Part shown: positions 25,038-33,502 of the stretch, one piece after another
How the letters are laid out: the number at the start of each line of letters is the position of its first letter
How positions within the stretch are numbered: position 1 is the first letter of the stretch
From: Erythrobacter donghaensis
Lineage (GTDB): Bacteria; Pseudomonadota; Alphaproteobacteria; Sphingomonadales; Sphingomonadaceae
Direction of reading: 5' to 3'
NCBI RefSeq assembly: GCF_002155425.1
Contig: NZ_MUYG01000005.1
Location: 103,688 to 167,687, forward strand
DNA: 64,000 nucleotides
Notes under the pieces: generated by a model
Seen by the model: the letters and a program-made list of their open reading frames with translations, nothing else
What the model was told of the DNA's origin: nothing
The model's database searches: none
Program-made: the position numbers and the translations under genes

Positions 25038-26513
25038 ATGATCCCCATTTTGTCCGACACGCCTGCCCCCGCGAGCGCGCTCTTGCCCGGGCCAATGCCC
25101 GCACAAGGCGCTGCGGGTAGCGGTACGGCGCTGGACTTTGCCGGACTGCTCGGCGCGGCGCTTGCGCCGGAGCCGGGCGCCGCGCCCGATGCGCCTGCGA
25201 TGCCGAGCGCTGCCAATCCGGCGCTCGCTCTGTCGCCGCTGCTCCCGGCCGAACCCGGCAAGGGATTGCCGCTGGCGGGCGCGGATTTGCCGCCGCCGCT
25301 GACGGATGAGACCCCGCGCGCGCCGAGCCTGCCCGCGCCCGCCGAGGCGAATCCGGCAAGAGCTCTGCTGACGCGCGGCGGCATTGCGATCGCCGCGCCG
25401 CGAGCGGCTGTTCCGGTGGAGCTGCTGCAAGAGGACACGCGGCCCGCTCTCGCGCCCATTTTCGCTGAAGCCGACGCCAAGCCCGCCGTCCAGATCGCCG
25501 ACGCACCTGCCCCCGCGCCGCCCGCACTGCCGGATGATCTCCCGACCCCGGCAGAGGCTCCCGCCCGTGTGACCGACCTTGTGCCGGTGGCCTCCCCCGA
25601 ACCGGTGGCGGACGTCGGCGAGGATGAGATGGCCGAGGCCGACACTTCGCCTCCTGCGCCTGTCCCTCTGCCCGCCCCGCTGATCGCCCCCACGCCAGCG
25701 CTCGTCGCGACGCCTATCCCCGCGCCGCTCGCCGCAGTGCCGCCGCCGCCGCCGACAGTCGCGATGGAGGTGCAGGCCCGGCCTCTCCCGCTTGCCCGCA
25801 TCGCCGCTGCGTCGATCCGCGCGGCGACCTCGCCCGCGCCAGCAGGTTCCGCACCCGCCGAGGACGCTCCGACCCCCACCATGCCCTCCGCAGCCACGCC
25901 CGTCGAAGCGCTCGCCGAGGCACCTGCTCAGTCTGCTCCGGCACCCGGTCAGCAATCCCCCGCGCCCACGCTCGCCGCTGCGCCGTCTCTCCCCGCCGCC
26001 GCCCCCGAGCGTACCGACGCCCCCCGCGCAGCTCCGCCCGCGGTGCAGCTCGAACAGGCGATCGATCAGGTCGGCACCCTGCGCGAAGCCATGCGCACCG
26101 CGCGACCGGAAATGACCTTGCGCCATGCCGAGTTCGGCTTCGTCTCGCTCCGTCTGGAGCAGCCCGCACCCGAGCAATGGCGCGCGGTTCTGGCGAGCCG
26201 CGATCCGGGCTTCGTCCCCGCGATCCAGCTGGCACTCGCCGAACGCGCCGTCGCGGCCACGGCGGACAGTGCCGCATCGACGGGTCATCACGGCGGGTCG
26301 CAAAACGGGACGGGCGACCAGCGCTACGGGGCTTCCCCTAACGGGGGGCAAGGGGCCTCGCAACCATACCTGGGCCAATCGGGTCAGCGAGACGGCGAGG
26401 CTGCGCCGGACCACCGCCGACCCTCGACCGCCGCCGCTCTCAGCGCGCGTGCCGAGGAGGAGGGGGAGGCCGCCGCCAGCCCCGGCCACCACGCACGCGG
26501 AACCTTCGCCTGA
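25038..26513 (+). CDS. fliK: FliK, hook-length ruler
   Basis: Measures hook length and switches export specificity. 491 residues. Residues 1-330 are Pro/Ala-rich and probably extended, as expected of the ruler. The C-terminal domain at about 340-420 (EMTLRHAEFGFVSLRLEQPA, then WRAVLASRDPGFVPAIQLAL) resembles the FliK switch domain, followed by a Gly/Gln/His-rich tail. Overall conservation is low, and position between fliJ and fliL supports the call. It is a long ruler compared with the very small hook protein here. Confidence 0.82.
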   Translation: MIPILSDTPAPASALLPGPMPAQGAAGSGTALDFAGLLGAALAPEPGAAPDAPAMPSAANPALALSPLLPAEPGKGLPLAGADLPPPLTDETPRAPSLPAPAEANPARALLTRGGIAIAAPRAAVPVELLQEDTRPALAPIFAEADAKPAVQIADAPAPAPPALPDDLPTPAEAPARVTDLVPVASPEPVADVGEDEMAEADTSPPAPVPLPAPLIAPTPALVATPIPAPLAAVPPPPPTVAMEVQARPLPLARIAAASIRAATSPAPAGSAPAEDAPTPTMPSAATPVEALAEAPAQSAPAPGQQSPAPTLAAAPSLPAAAPERTDAPRAAPPAVQLEQAIDQVGTLREAMRTARPEMTLRHAEFGFVSLRLEQPAPEQWRAVLASRDPGFVPAIQLALAERAVAATADSAASTGHHGGSQNGTGDQRYGASPNGGQGASQPYLGQSGQRDGEAAPDHRRPSTAAALSARAEEEGEAAASPGHHARGTFA

Positions 26514-26561
26514 GCCCTTTCGGGGGCGCGGGCACGCAATAGAGACAGGAGCTGACACGCC

Positions 26562-27170
26562 ATGGCCAAGGGCAAGGAAAAACCCGAAAACGGGGAAGGC
26601 GGCGGCAAGTCCGGTGCGGGGGGACGGGGCGGGATGATCAAGATCGCGCTCGGCGCGGTGCTGCTGCTCGGCGCGGGCGCGGGCGGGGCTTACGGCGCCT
26701 TTGCGATGGGCCTGATCGGCGGTGGTGATAGCGCGCATGAGCCCGACGAGCCCAAGCTGGTGCTCAAGACCGAGGATGATCCCTACTCCCTCCCCGGCGC
26801 GGAGAAGGAGAAAGACGGCGCCGCCCCCGTCTATGGCGAGGGCGGCAGCAAGTATCGCACCGCCTACTATTCCTTCGAGGAAAGCTTCACCTCCAACCTC
26901 GCGGATTCGCCGGGGCTGGTGCAGCTTGAGCTGGCGGTCTCGACCCGGCGTGACGGGCGGGTGCTGCAATGGGTCAAGAACCACGAGCTCGCGATCCGCT
27001 CGGCGATCCTCGCCCAGCTTGCCGCCACCACCGAGGCCGAGGTCTATGACGTCGAGGGCAAGGAAAAGCTCGCCAAGCGCCTGACCAAGGCGGTCAACGC
27101 CGTGCTCGAGGAGAACGAGGGCTTCGGCGGGATCGATGCGGTGCACTTCAAGGGATTTCTGGTGCAATGA
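26562..27170 (+). CDS. fliL: FliL, stator-associated basal body protein
   Basis: Inner-membrane protein that stabilises MotAB. 202 residues. Short Lys/Gly-rich cytoplasmic N-terminus; one membrane helix at about 28-48 (IKIALGAVLLLGAGAGGAYG). The periplasmic domain includes YSFEESFTSNLADSPGLVQL and ends AVHFKGFLVQ, the typical FliL C-terminus. AGGAG lies 12 bases before ATG 26562. The 48-base gap before it is the largest inside this operon. Confidence 0.9.
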   Translation: MAKGKEKPENGEGGGKSGAGGRGGMIKIALGAVLLLGAGAGGAYGAFAMGLIGGGDSAHEPDEPKLVLKTEDDPYSLPGAEKEKDGAAPVYGEGGSKYRTAYYSFEESFTSNLADSPGLVQLELAVSTRRDGRVLQWVKNHELAIRSAILAQLAATTEAEVYDVEGKEKLAKRLTKAVNAVLEENEGFGGIDAVHFKGFLVQ

Positions 27171-28111
27171 GGCTGACCCACGATTTCGCGCCTGCGCGCG
27201 CGGCGGCGATGCATTGCGCCGAACTCGTCAACCGCGGCCCCCGGCCCGAGGAAGCCGCGGCGCTGATGGCGGCCTGGCGGCGCGATCTGGCGCGGCTGCT
27301 GGCCGATGACCTGTCGGGCTTGCTCTCGGGCGACCGGCTTGAGGTTACGATCTCCGAACCCGACAAGCTCAGCGGCGCAGATGCGTTGCGGCGGATCGGG
27401 CCGATCGCCGCCAACAGTCTGCTGCGCGTGGGCGCGGCGGGTGAGAGCGTGCTGCTCAGCTTCGATTTCGCCACCGCCATCGCGCTGACCGATCGCAGCT
27501 TTGGCGGCGACGGGCGCATCACCGGCGCCGTGCCCGAGGCGCTGCCGCGCTCGGCCGCACTGCTGGTGGAGGAGGCCGCGACGACGATCGCGGGCGCCAT
27601 CACCCGCGCCGGGTTCGGCGACATGCCGCCGCCCGCCGGGGGAACGCCGCGCGCCGAGGTGATCGTGCGCAGCGAAAGCGCGGCGCGGCTGAAGCCCTTC
27701 GCGCTCGATGCCGAGGCTTTCATGTTCACGATCGATATCGCCAATCGGCAGGGCTGCATGTGGCGCGCGAGCCTGGCCGTGGCGGCCGAGCGGATGCCGC
27801 GCCTGCTGCCCGGCGGCGGTCGCCGTGCTTCCGCGCGCAAGCCCCGCACCCCCGCCACCGGCATGGCCGCGCCCTTTGCGGGCGTGCCGCTGCCGCTGCA
27901 CGTGGTGCTGGCCGAATTCGACCTCTCGCTCGCCCGGCTCCAGAGCCTGAGCCCGGGGGACACCATCCCGCTCGCGATGGGGCGGCAGGTGCCGCTGATG
28001 GCGGGCGAAACGCTGATCGGCCACGGCAGCGTCGGCACCGCCGAAGACCGCATGGCGATCCGCCTGACCCGCCTTCCCAATTCCGCTTCTCATCAGGGGT
28101 TCGCACGATGA
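27167..28111 (+). CDS. fliM: FliM, switch protein lacking the usual CheY-binding N-terminus
   Basis: C-ring switch protein, 314 residues. The middle CheC-like domain (about residues 30-215) and the C-terminal SpoA domain (about 240-305; LHVVLAEFDLSLARLQSLSP, then DTIPLAMGRQVPLMAGETLI) are recognisable. The family N-terminus, a short LSQxEIDALL-type peptide that binds CheY-P, is absent: the protein begins MRLTHDFAPARAAAMHCAEL. The ATG overlaps the fliL stop, and no in-frame start lies upstream. The sequence is divergent, but the setting between fliL and fliN leaves little doubt. Confidence 0.85.
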   Translation: MRLTHDFAPARAAAMHCAELVNRGPRPEEAAALMAAWRRDLARLLADDLSGLLSGDRLEVTISEPDKLSGADALRRIGPIAANSLLRVGAAGESVLLSFDFATAIALTDRSFGGDGRITGAVPEALPRSAALLVEEAATTIAGAITRAGFGDMPPPAGGTPRAEVIVRSESAARLKPFALDAEAFMFTIDIANRQGCMWRASLAVAAERMPRLLPGGGRRASARKPRTPATGMAAPFAGVPLPLHVVLAEFDLSLARLQSLSPGDTIPLAMGRQVPLMAGETLIGHGSVGTAEDRMAIRLTRLPNSASHQGFAR

Positions 28112-28530
28112 CCGCTTTCCAGCCCGCCTCTTTCGCGCGTTTCGGCGATGTTGCCGTGCGCCTTTCGGTCGAACTCGGCCGCACCGAGATGCCCCTGCGC
28201 GATGTGCTGATGCTGGGCGAGGGCAGCACCGTGGCGCTCGACCGGCTGACCGACGAGCTGCTCGATGTCACCGCCAATGGCCGCGTGATCGCGCGCGGCG
28301 AGGTGGTGGCGGAGAAAGGGCGTTTCGGCTTGCGGATCGTCAGTCTGGTGGGTGAGGACGGCAAGGATGTGCCCCCGCCGCCGGGCTATGTCCCGCCCTC
28401 CGCCCCTGCCGTTGATGGCGAGAGCGCCGGTCTGCCCGATCCCGCCGATCTCGCGCCGCCTCCGTCCCCGGCTGCCCCCGCGCCCCCGCCGGTCGATCCG
28501 CTGACCTCCGCGCTCGACGATCTGCTCTGA
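28108..28530 (+). CDS. fliN: FliN, switch protein with a C-terminal proline-rich tail
   Basis: C-ring protein of 140 residues. The SpoA domain occupies residues 14-82 with the usual VELGRTEMPLRDVLMLGEGS and RGEVVAEKGRFGLRIVSLV. In most FliN proteins the extension precedes this domain. Here a Pro/Ala-rich tail (residues 83-130) follows it and ends in the hydrophobic-acidic peptide PLTSALDDLL. ATG 28108 overlaps the fliM stop by four bases. FliN docks FliH-FliI to the C ring. Confidence 0.9.
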   Translation: MTAFQPASFARFGDVAVRLSVELGRTEMPLRDVLMLGEGSTVALDRLTDELLDVTANGRVIARGEVVAEKGRFGLRIVSLVGEDGKDVPPPPGYVPPSAPAVDGESAGLPDPADLAPPPSPAAPAPPPVDPLTSALDDLL

Positions 28531-28545
28531 TCCGGGGCCGGGACG

Positions 28546-28839
28546 ATGGTCGAATATCTCCTGCGGCTGGCGCTGCTGCTGCCCTTGCTGGGGGGCATGA
28601 TCTGGGGGAGCCTGTGGCTGACCCGCTGGCTCCAGACCCGGCTCGGCCAGACCCCGGCGGCGGGTGGCGGGCGGCACCTGCAACTGATCGAGACCAGCCT
28701 CATCGGGCCGGGCATGAAGCTCGCCGTGGTGCGCTTTCACGACCGCGAGATCCTGCTGGGCTGCACCCGGCAGGGGATGGTGCGGCTGAGCGAAGTCGAG
28801 ACCCGCGACACTGCTGGCCCGACGGCGGAGAACGTCTGA
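28546..28839 (+). CDS. fliO: FliO, export gate assembly factor
   Basis: Small membrane protein that helps FliP assemble. 97 residues. One membrane helix at about 3-25 (EYLLRLALLLPLLGGMIWGS), then a cytoplasmic domain with LQLIETSLIGPGMKLAVVRF and REILLGCTRQGMVRLSEVE, the FliO pattern. Its stop overlaps the fliP ATG (TGATG). Confidence 0.87.
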   Translation: MVEYLLRLALLLPLLGGMIWGSLWLTRWLQTRLGQTPAAGGGRHLQLIETSLIGPGMKLAVVRFHDREILLGCTRQGMVRLSEVETRDTAGPTAENV

Positions 28840-29654
28840 TGCCCCCCTCCCGCCACGTCCGCGCAGCCCTCGTGTGCCTTGCTGCGTTAACCATGTTTTG
28901 CGCCGCACTGACGCCGGACATGGCGCTCGCCGCCGCGCCGGTGGCTGCGCCCGATCCGGTCGCCGCCGGTGTCGGCACCGCGATCGAGCGCGCTTTGGGT
29001 GAGCAAGGGGCAGGCGAGGACAGCCCGCTGAGCATGTCGCTGCAACTGCTGGTGGTGATGGGCCTCCTCACCATCCTGCCCGCGCTGGTGCTGATGATGA
29101 CCAGCTTCCTGCGCATCCTTGTGGTGCTGGCGATCCTGCGGCAGGCGCTGGGCCTGCAAGGATCGCCGCCGGGGCAAGTGCTGGCGGGGCTGGCGCTGTT
29201 CCTCTCGCTGTTCGTCATGGCTCCCACATTGGACGCGGTGAACGCCGATGCGATTGCGCCTTACGCTGCCGGAACGATCGGCGCCGATGCCGCGATCGGC
29301 AAGGCGGGCGAGGCCCTCCACGCCTTCATGATTGCCCAGACGCGCGAGGCGAACCTGTTGATGTTCACCGACATGGCCGGCGGCGCGACCTTCGCCAGTC
29401 CTGAGGATGTGCCCTTCTCGATCCTGCTGCCCGCCTTCGTCACCAGCGAGTTGGAGACCGCCTTCCAGATCGGCTTCATGATCTTCCTGCCCTTCCTCGT
29501 CATCGATCTGGTTGTGGCGAGCGTGTTGATGAGCCTCGGCATGATGATGCTTTCGCCGACGATCATCTCGCTGCCGTTCAAGCTGCTCTTGTTCGTGCTG
29601 GTCGATGGCTGGGCGCTGCTGATGGGCTCGCTCGCGATGAGTTTCGCCACATGA
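28839..29654 (+). CDS. fliP: FliP, export channel protein
   Basis: Core of the FliPQR export channel. 271 residues, with a cleavable signal (residues 1-32, ending ALAAAP), then membrane segments. Signatures: SFLRILVVLAILRQALGLQG, the NLLMFTDMAG region, and ILLPAFVTSELETAFQIGFM, IFLPFLVIDLVVASVLMSLG, MMMLSPTIISLPFKLLLFVL. Among the best conserved proteins of the locus. It overlaps fliQ by four bases. Confidence 0.96.
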   Translation: MPPSRHVRAALVCLAALTMFCAALTPDMALAAAPVAAPDPVAAGVGTAIERALGEQGAGEDSPLSMSLQLLVVMGLLTILPALVLMMTSFLRILVVLAILRQALGLQGSPPGQVLAGLALFLSLFVMAPTLDAVNADAIAPYAAGTIGADAAIGKAGEALHAFMIAQTREANLLMFTDMAGGATFASPEDVPFSILLPAFVTSELETAFQIGFMIFLPFLVIDLVVASVLMSLGMMMLSPTIISLPFKLLLFVLVDGWALLMGSLAMSFAT

Positions 29655-29923
29655 CCGAGGACGCGCAGCTCCTCGCGCTGGCCGATCAGACCCTGTGGGT
29701 CAGCGCGCTGATCGCCGGGCCGGTGCTGCTCGCGGCGCTGGTGGTGGGGCTGGTGGTCGGGATCATTCAGGCGGCGACCTCGGTGAACGAGCAGACCCTC
29801 AGTTTCATCCCCAAGCTGGCCATGACCGCGCTGGTCTTCGTGGTGCTGGGCGCGGCGATGATGGGGCTGCTCGCTGATTTCACCACCGAGATCATGGCGC
29901 AGGTCGCGCAGATTTCGGCGTGA
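29651..29923 (+). CDS. fliQ: FliQ, export channel protein
   Basis: Small channel subunit, 90 residues with two membrane helices (about 15-40 and 52-75). Family features: LVVGIIQAATSVNEQTLSF followed by IPKLAMTALVFVVLGAAMMG. The ATG overlaps the fliP stop. Confidence 0.94.
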   Translation: MTEDAQLLALADQTLWVSALIAGPVLLAALVVGLVVGIIQAATSVNEQTLSFIPKLAMTALVFVVLGAAMMGLLADFTTEIMAQVAQISA

Positions 29924-29927
29924 TGCC

Positions 29928-30713
29928 ATGAACGCGCTCGATTTCGGCTTCGGCTCAATCGAGGCGCAGCTGTGGCAAATCCTGTTCCTGTCGGTGCGCT
30001 GCGGCGCGGCGCTGATGGCCGCGCCGATGGTGGGTGGCATGGCGGTGCCCGCGCCCTTGCGCATCCTGCTGAGCCTGACGCTCGGCTATTTCATCGCCGC
30101 CTGGGTGCCGCTCCCCCCGCCGCCCGAAATGCTGAGTCTCGCTGCCGTGCTGGCGCTGCTGCACGAGATCACGGTGGGGCTGATGCTGGGCTTCGTGCTG
30201 CAACTGGCCTTCGCCATTCCCCTCATCGCCGCCGAGCAGATTTCCGGCACCATGGGCCTTGCCATCGCCACCTCGATCGACCCGGCCAGCGGCGCGCAGT
30301 CCGGGGCGCTGGGGACGTTCTTCGGGCTGGTGCTGAGCCTGCTGTTCTACGCCATCGGCGCGCATCTGCTGTGGTTCGAGCTGCTGATCGAAAGCTATCG
30401 CCTGCTGCCCGCGGGGCAATTCGCCTTCGGGGCGTGGCGCGCGCAGAACGTGGTGTTGTTCATGGGCTATGGCCTCGCCGCCGCCGCCGCCATCGCGCTG
30501 CCGGTGGTGCTGGTGCTGCTGCTGGTGCAGATCGTCACCGGCCTCATCGCCCGCTCCGCCCCGTCGCTGAACCTCTTCGCACTCGGCCTGCCAGCCGGAG
30601 TGCTCGCCGGGATCGCCGCGCTGATCATCGCGATGCCGGTGATGGTCGGCCAGCTGCGCGGCGTGATCGAGAGCGCGCTCGAACAGTCCGCCGCGCTGGT
30701 GGAGGCCCGCTGA
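29928..30713 (+). CDS. fliR: FliR, export channel protein
   Basis: Third channel component, 261 residues with about six membrane segments. Typical: GAALMAAPMVGGMAVPAPLR, EQISGTMGLAIATSIDPASG and the C-terminal IARSAPSLNLFALGLPAGVL, the FliR/FlhB contact region. It starts four bases after fliQ and ends one base before flhB. Confidence 0.94.
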   Translation: MNALDFGFGSIEAQLWQILFLSVRCGAALMAAPMVGGMAVPAPLRILLSLTLGYFIAAWVPLPPPPEMLSLAAVLALLHEITVGLMLGFVLQLAFAIPLIAAEQISGTMGLAIATSIDPASGAQSGALGTFFGLVLSLLFYAIGAHLLWFELLIESYRLLPAGQFAFGAWRAQNVVLFMGYGLAAAAAIALPVVLVLLLVQIVTGLIARSAPSLNLFALGLPAGVLAGIAALIIAMPVMVGQLRGVIESALEQSAALVEAR

Positions 30714-30714
30714 C

Positions 30715-31848
30715 ATGGCCGAGGAAACGCCGGGGGAGAAGACCTTCGCCCCCACCGCCAAGCGTCGTCAGGACGCTGCGAAGAAGGGCGATGTCCTGCG
30801 CTCCAAGGAGCTCGGCACGCTCGCCGGAACCGCTGCCGGAGCGCTGGCGCTGTGGGGGCTCGGGGCGTGGCTCGCCGAGGGGATGGGGCAGGTCGCGCGC
30901 GCCGGCTTCGTGTTCGACCGCGCCGCGCTCGACGGGTTCACCCCCGGCGGGGCGATGGGCGATGCGGCGCTCGCCGCGCTGCCGCCGGTGATGGCGCTGG
31001 GGCTGGTGGTTGCAGGTCTCACCGCCGCCTCACAATTGCTGCTGGGGCAGGACGGGCGCTGGGTGCCGGGCAATGCGGGGTTCAAGGGATCGCGCATCAA
31101 TCCGCTCTCGGGGATCAAGCGCATCCTCGGCTGGCAGGGCCTGATCGAACTGGGCAAGGGGCTCGCCAAGCTGGCGCTGCTGGGCGGGATCGCGTGGTTC
31201 TGGGCCAAGGATCGCCTGCCCGATCTGCTGGCGCTGGGCAGGCTCAGCCTCGAAGCGCAGCTGGGCGTCGCCACCGATGCGATCGCCAGCCTTGTGGGCG
31301 CGCTGCTGATCGGCCTGCTGGTGATCGCCGCGATCGATTACCCCCTGCAACGCTTCCAGCGCGACAAGCGGCTGAAGATGAGCCTGCAGGAGATGAAGGA
31401 CGAGAACAAGCAGTCCGAAGGCTCGCCCGAGATGAAGAGCGCGCGCCGCCAGCGCCAGCGCGATCTGGCGCGCGGGGGCGTGGCCAAGGCGATGCAGGAG
31501 GCGCAGTTCATCATCGTCAACCCGCTGCACTTCGCCGTGGCGCTGACCTATGACCCCGCCCGCGCGCCCGCCCCGCTGCTGCTGTGCAAGGGCCGGGGCG
31601 AGACTGCGCTGGCGATGCGCGAGATCGCGGCCGAGCAGGGCCTGCCGGTGCTCGAATATCCGAGCCTTGCCCGCGCGGTCTATTTCACCACGCGCCCCAA
31701 TCAGATGGTGCGCGAGGAGCTTTATGTCGCGCTCGCCTCGCTGGTGGCTTTCGTGCTCGCGCTCAAACGCGGGGCACGCCCGCGCCGCCCGGTGGTCGAG
31801 GTGCCCGAAGGCCTGCGCTTCGATGGCGACGGGAAGGTGGAGCGATGA
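30715..31848 (+). CDS. flhB: FlhB, export specificity switch
   Basis: Inner-membrane export protein, 377 residues. N-terminal EETPGEKTFAPTAKRRQDAA motif, four membrane segments, then the cytoplasmic domain with KDENKQSEGSPEMKSARRQR. The self-cleavage site reads NPLH at residues 269-272 instead of the usual NPTH. The Asn-Pro bond that is cleaved and the histidine are retained, so autocleavage is expected. It is the last gene of the fliE operon; no terminator hairpin with a T-run is visible, but a dispersed palindrome follows. Confidence 0.94.
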   Translation: MAEETPGEKTFAPTAKRRQDAAKKGDVLRSKELGTLAGTAAGALALWGLGAWLAEGMGQVARAGFVFDRAALDGFTPGGAMGDAALAALPPVMALGLVVAGLTAASQLLLGQDGRWVPGNAGFKGSRINPLSGIKRILGWQGLIELGKGLAKLALLGGIAWFWAKDRLPDLLALGRLSLEAQLGVATDAIASLVGALLIGLLVIAAIDYPLQRFQRDKRLKMSLQEMKDENKQSEGSPEMKSARRQRQRDLARGGVAKAMQEAQFIIVNPLHFAVALTYDPARAPAPLLLCKGRGETALAMREIAAEQGLPVLEYPSLARAVYFTTRPNQMVREELYVALASLVAFVLALKRGARPRRPVVEVPEGLRFDGDGKVER

Positions 31849-31860
31849 ATCCCATTGACC

Positions 31861-32012
31861 GTCGCCCCGTGCCTGACACGGGGTTTGGCTTTTCTGGCGG
31901 ATTGGGGCTGCCCCACGCGGCCATGGCGCTGGAGCGAGCGGCGATGCTGGCTCATCGACCGCAACCTCGGAGGAAGGCAGCTAAGCCCAGTGTCAAGCAC
32001 GGGGCGACGAGG
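31861..32012. repeat. Dispersed palindromic repeat, copy 1
   Basis: Left arm at 31861-31889 contains CCCCGTGCCTGACACGGGGT; right arm at 31982-32012 contains GTGTCAAGCACGGGGCGACG. The arms are imperfect inverted copies of each other, and the left arm is itself a small palindrome. A second copy lies at 62328-62420. The spacer (about 92 bases) differs between copies. This looks like a REP-type element; it does not encode a protein, and the short open frames across it have no support. Confidence 0.75.
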
Positions 32013-32026
32013 TTGTTTTCGATGCT

Positions 32027-32052
32027 TAAACATCCTCGCCCCGCGACGTTCT
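32027..32052 (+). promoter_or_regulatory. Sigma-28-like promoter of fliD
   Basis: CTTAAAC (TAAA at 32027-32030), 14 bases, then GACGTTCT at 32045-32052. One base different from the flgM and flagellin -10 forms, same spacing. The predicted start site is at or next to the fliD ATG at 32060. Confidence 0.6.
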
Positions 32053-32059
32053 GACCGAT

Positions 32060-33490
32060 ATGGAAACCCCAGGCTCCTCGATCATCTCCGCGCTCGGCGC
32101 TGGCAGCGGCGTCGATTTCATCAAGCTCGCGTCGGACATTTCCGATGCGACCTTTGCCGCCCAGCGCAATCAGATCACCGCGCGGCAGAGCGCGCTGGAG
32201 GCGCAGGTCTCCGCCGCCGCTCAGCTGCGCAGCGCGGTCACCGGGCTGGCCGCAGCGCTCGGCGACCGGGTGCGCACCGGCGATCTTGCCCCGCGCGGCG
32301 AATTGGCGAACCCCGCCGTCGCCCGTGTCAGCGTGCCCGCCGGGCTTACCCCACGCGGCAATTTCAGCCTCGAAGTCACGCAGCTGGCGCGCAGCCAGAC
32401 CCTGCTCTCGCGCCCGCTCGCGAGCCGCGATGCGCTGGTGGGCGAGGGCACGCTGACCCTGCGCTTCGGCACTGTGGACGGCGCGAATTTTGCCCCCGAT
32501 GCGGCGCGCGGCGCGATCGACATCACCGTGACCGCGACCGACACGCTCGCCACGCTCGCAGCCAGGATTTCGCAGGCGACCGGCGGCGATGTGCAGGCCT
32601 ATGTCGCCACCGGCACCGGCGGCGCACAGCTGGTGATGAAGGGGCGCGAGGGGGCCGCAAATGGCTTCGTGCTCGAAGCGACCGGCGCGGGCGGCGGCGC
32701 GGTGGCGGGCGATCTGGAATATCTCGGTTGGAGCCTGGCGACGGGGCCGGCCCAGCTGCAATCCTCCGCGCGCGATGCCGCGCTGAGCCTCGACGGGGTG
32801 GCGATGACCAGCCCGACCAACCGGGTGGCGGGCCTGCCGGGCGGCTTCACGCTCGATCTCACCGGCACCAACATCGGCGCGCCGACCACCCTGAGCTTCG
32901 GCACCAGTTCAGCCGCGATCACCAGCGTGATGGAAGACTTCGTCGCCGCGCTCAACGATATCGTCGGTCAGGTCGCCGATCTCGCCGCGCCCTTCGGGGG
33001 CGAGCTGGGCAATGATCCGGGCGCACGCGAATTGCGCCGCGATCTGGCGGGCCTTTCGGCACGCGTCGTCATGCCCGGCGCGACCGGCGACGAGCCGCGC
33101 ACGCTGGCCGATCTCGGCCTCGCGCTGAACCGGGATGGCAGCTTCCGGCTCGACAGCGCCCGGCTGACCCGCGCGCTGGAGACCACGCCCGATGCGGTCG
33201 CGGCGATGTTCACCACCGGGGTGACGGGCGTGTTCGCCACCATGGACCGCTTCGCGCGCGAGAACAGCCTGATCAGCGATCCCGGCACGCTGGGCGGATC
33301 GCTGCGCCGCTACGAGAGCCAGCTCGCTGCCAGTGCCGAGCGCCTTTCCGCCATCGCCGAACAGCAGGAAGCGCTGCGCGAGCGCCTGACGCGGCAGTTC
33401 ACCGCATCCGAACGGCGGGTCGCGGCCTCGCAGACGACGCTCGATTTCCTGCGCCAGCAGGTCGACATCTGGTCGGCACGGGATCGGTAA
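32060..33490 (+). CDS. fliD: FliD, filament cap
   Basis: HAP2 that caps the filament. 476 residues. N-terminus SIISALGAGSGVDFIKLASD is the family signature; D1-type NFSLEVTQLARSQTLLSRPL is at about residues 98-117. The C-terminal coiled coil (about 420-470) ends SQTTLDFLRQQVDIWSARD. ATG 32060 is fixed by the family N-terminus, yet no ribosome site precedes it and the promoter-like element ends only 7 bases before it. A leaderless message is therefore possible. fliS follows after 12 bases. Confidence 0.92.
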   Translation: METPGSSIISALGAGSGVDFIKLASDISDATFAAQRNQITARQSALEAQVSAAAQLRSAVTGLAAALGDRVRTGDLAPRGELANPAVARVSVPAGLTPRGNFSLEVTQLARSQTLLSRPLASRDALVGEGTLTLRFGTVDGANFAPDAARGAIDITVTATDTLATLAARISQATGGDVQAYVATGTGGAQLVMKGREGAANGFVLEATGAGGGAVAGDLEYLGWSLATGPAQLQSSARDAALSLDGVAMTSPTNRVAGLPGGFTLDLTGTNIGAPTTLSFGTSSAAITSVMEDFVAALNDIVGQVADLAAPFGGELGNDPGARELRRDLAGLSARVVMPGATGDEPRTLADLGLALNRDGSFRLDSARLTRALETTPDAVAAMFTTGVTGVFATMDRFARENSLISDPGTLGGSLRRYESQLAASAERLSAIAEQQEALRERLTRQFTASERRVAASQTTLDFLRQQVDIWSARDR

Positions 33491-33502
33491 GGAGCGCCAG
33501 CG

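Noticed and set aside
31849..32059. Small open frames after flhB
   Set aside because: They are formed by the dispersed palindrome, have no ribosome site, and the fliD promoter lies within this stretch.
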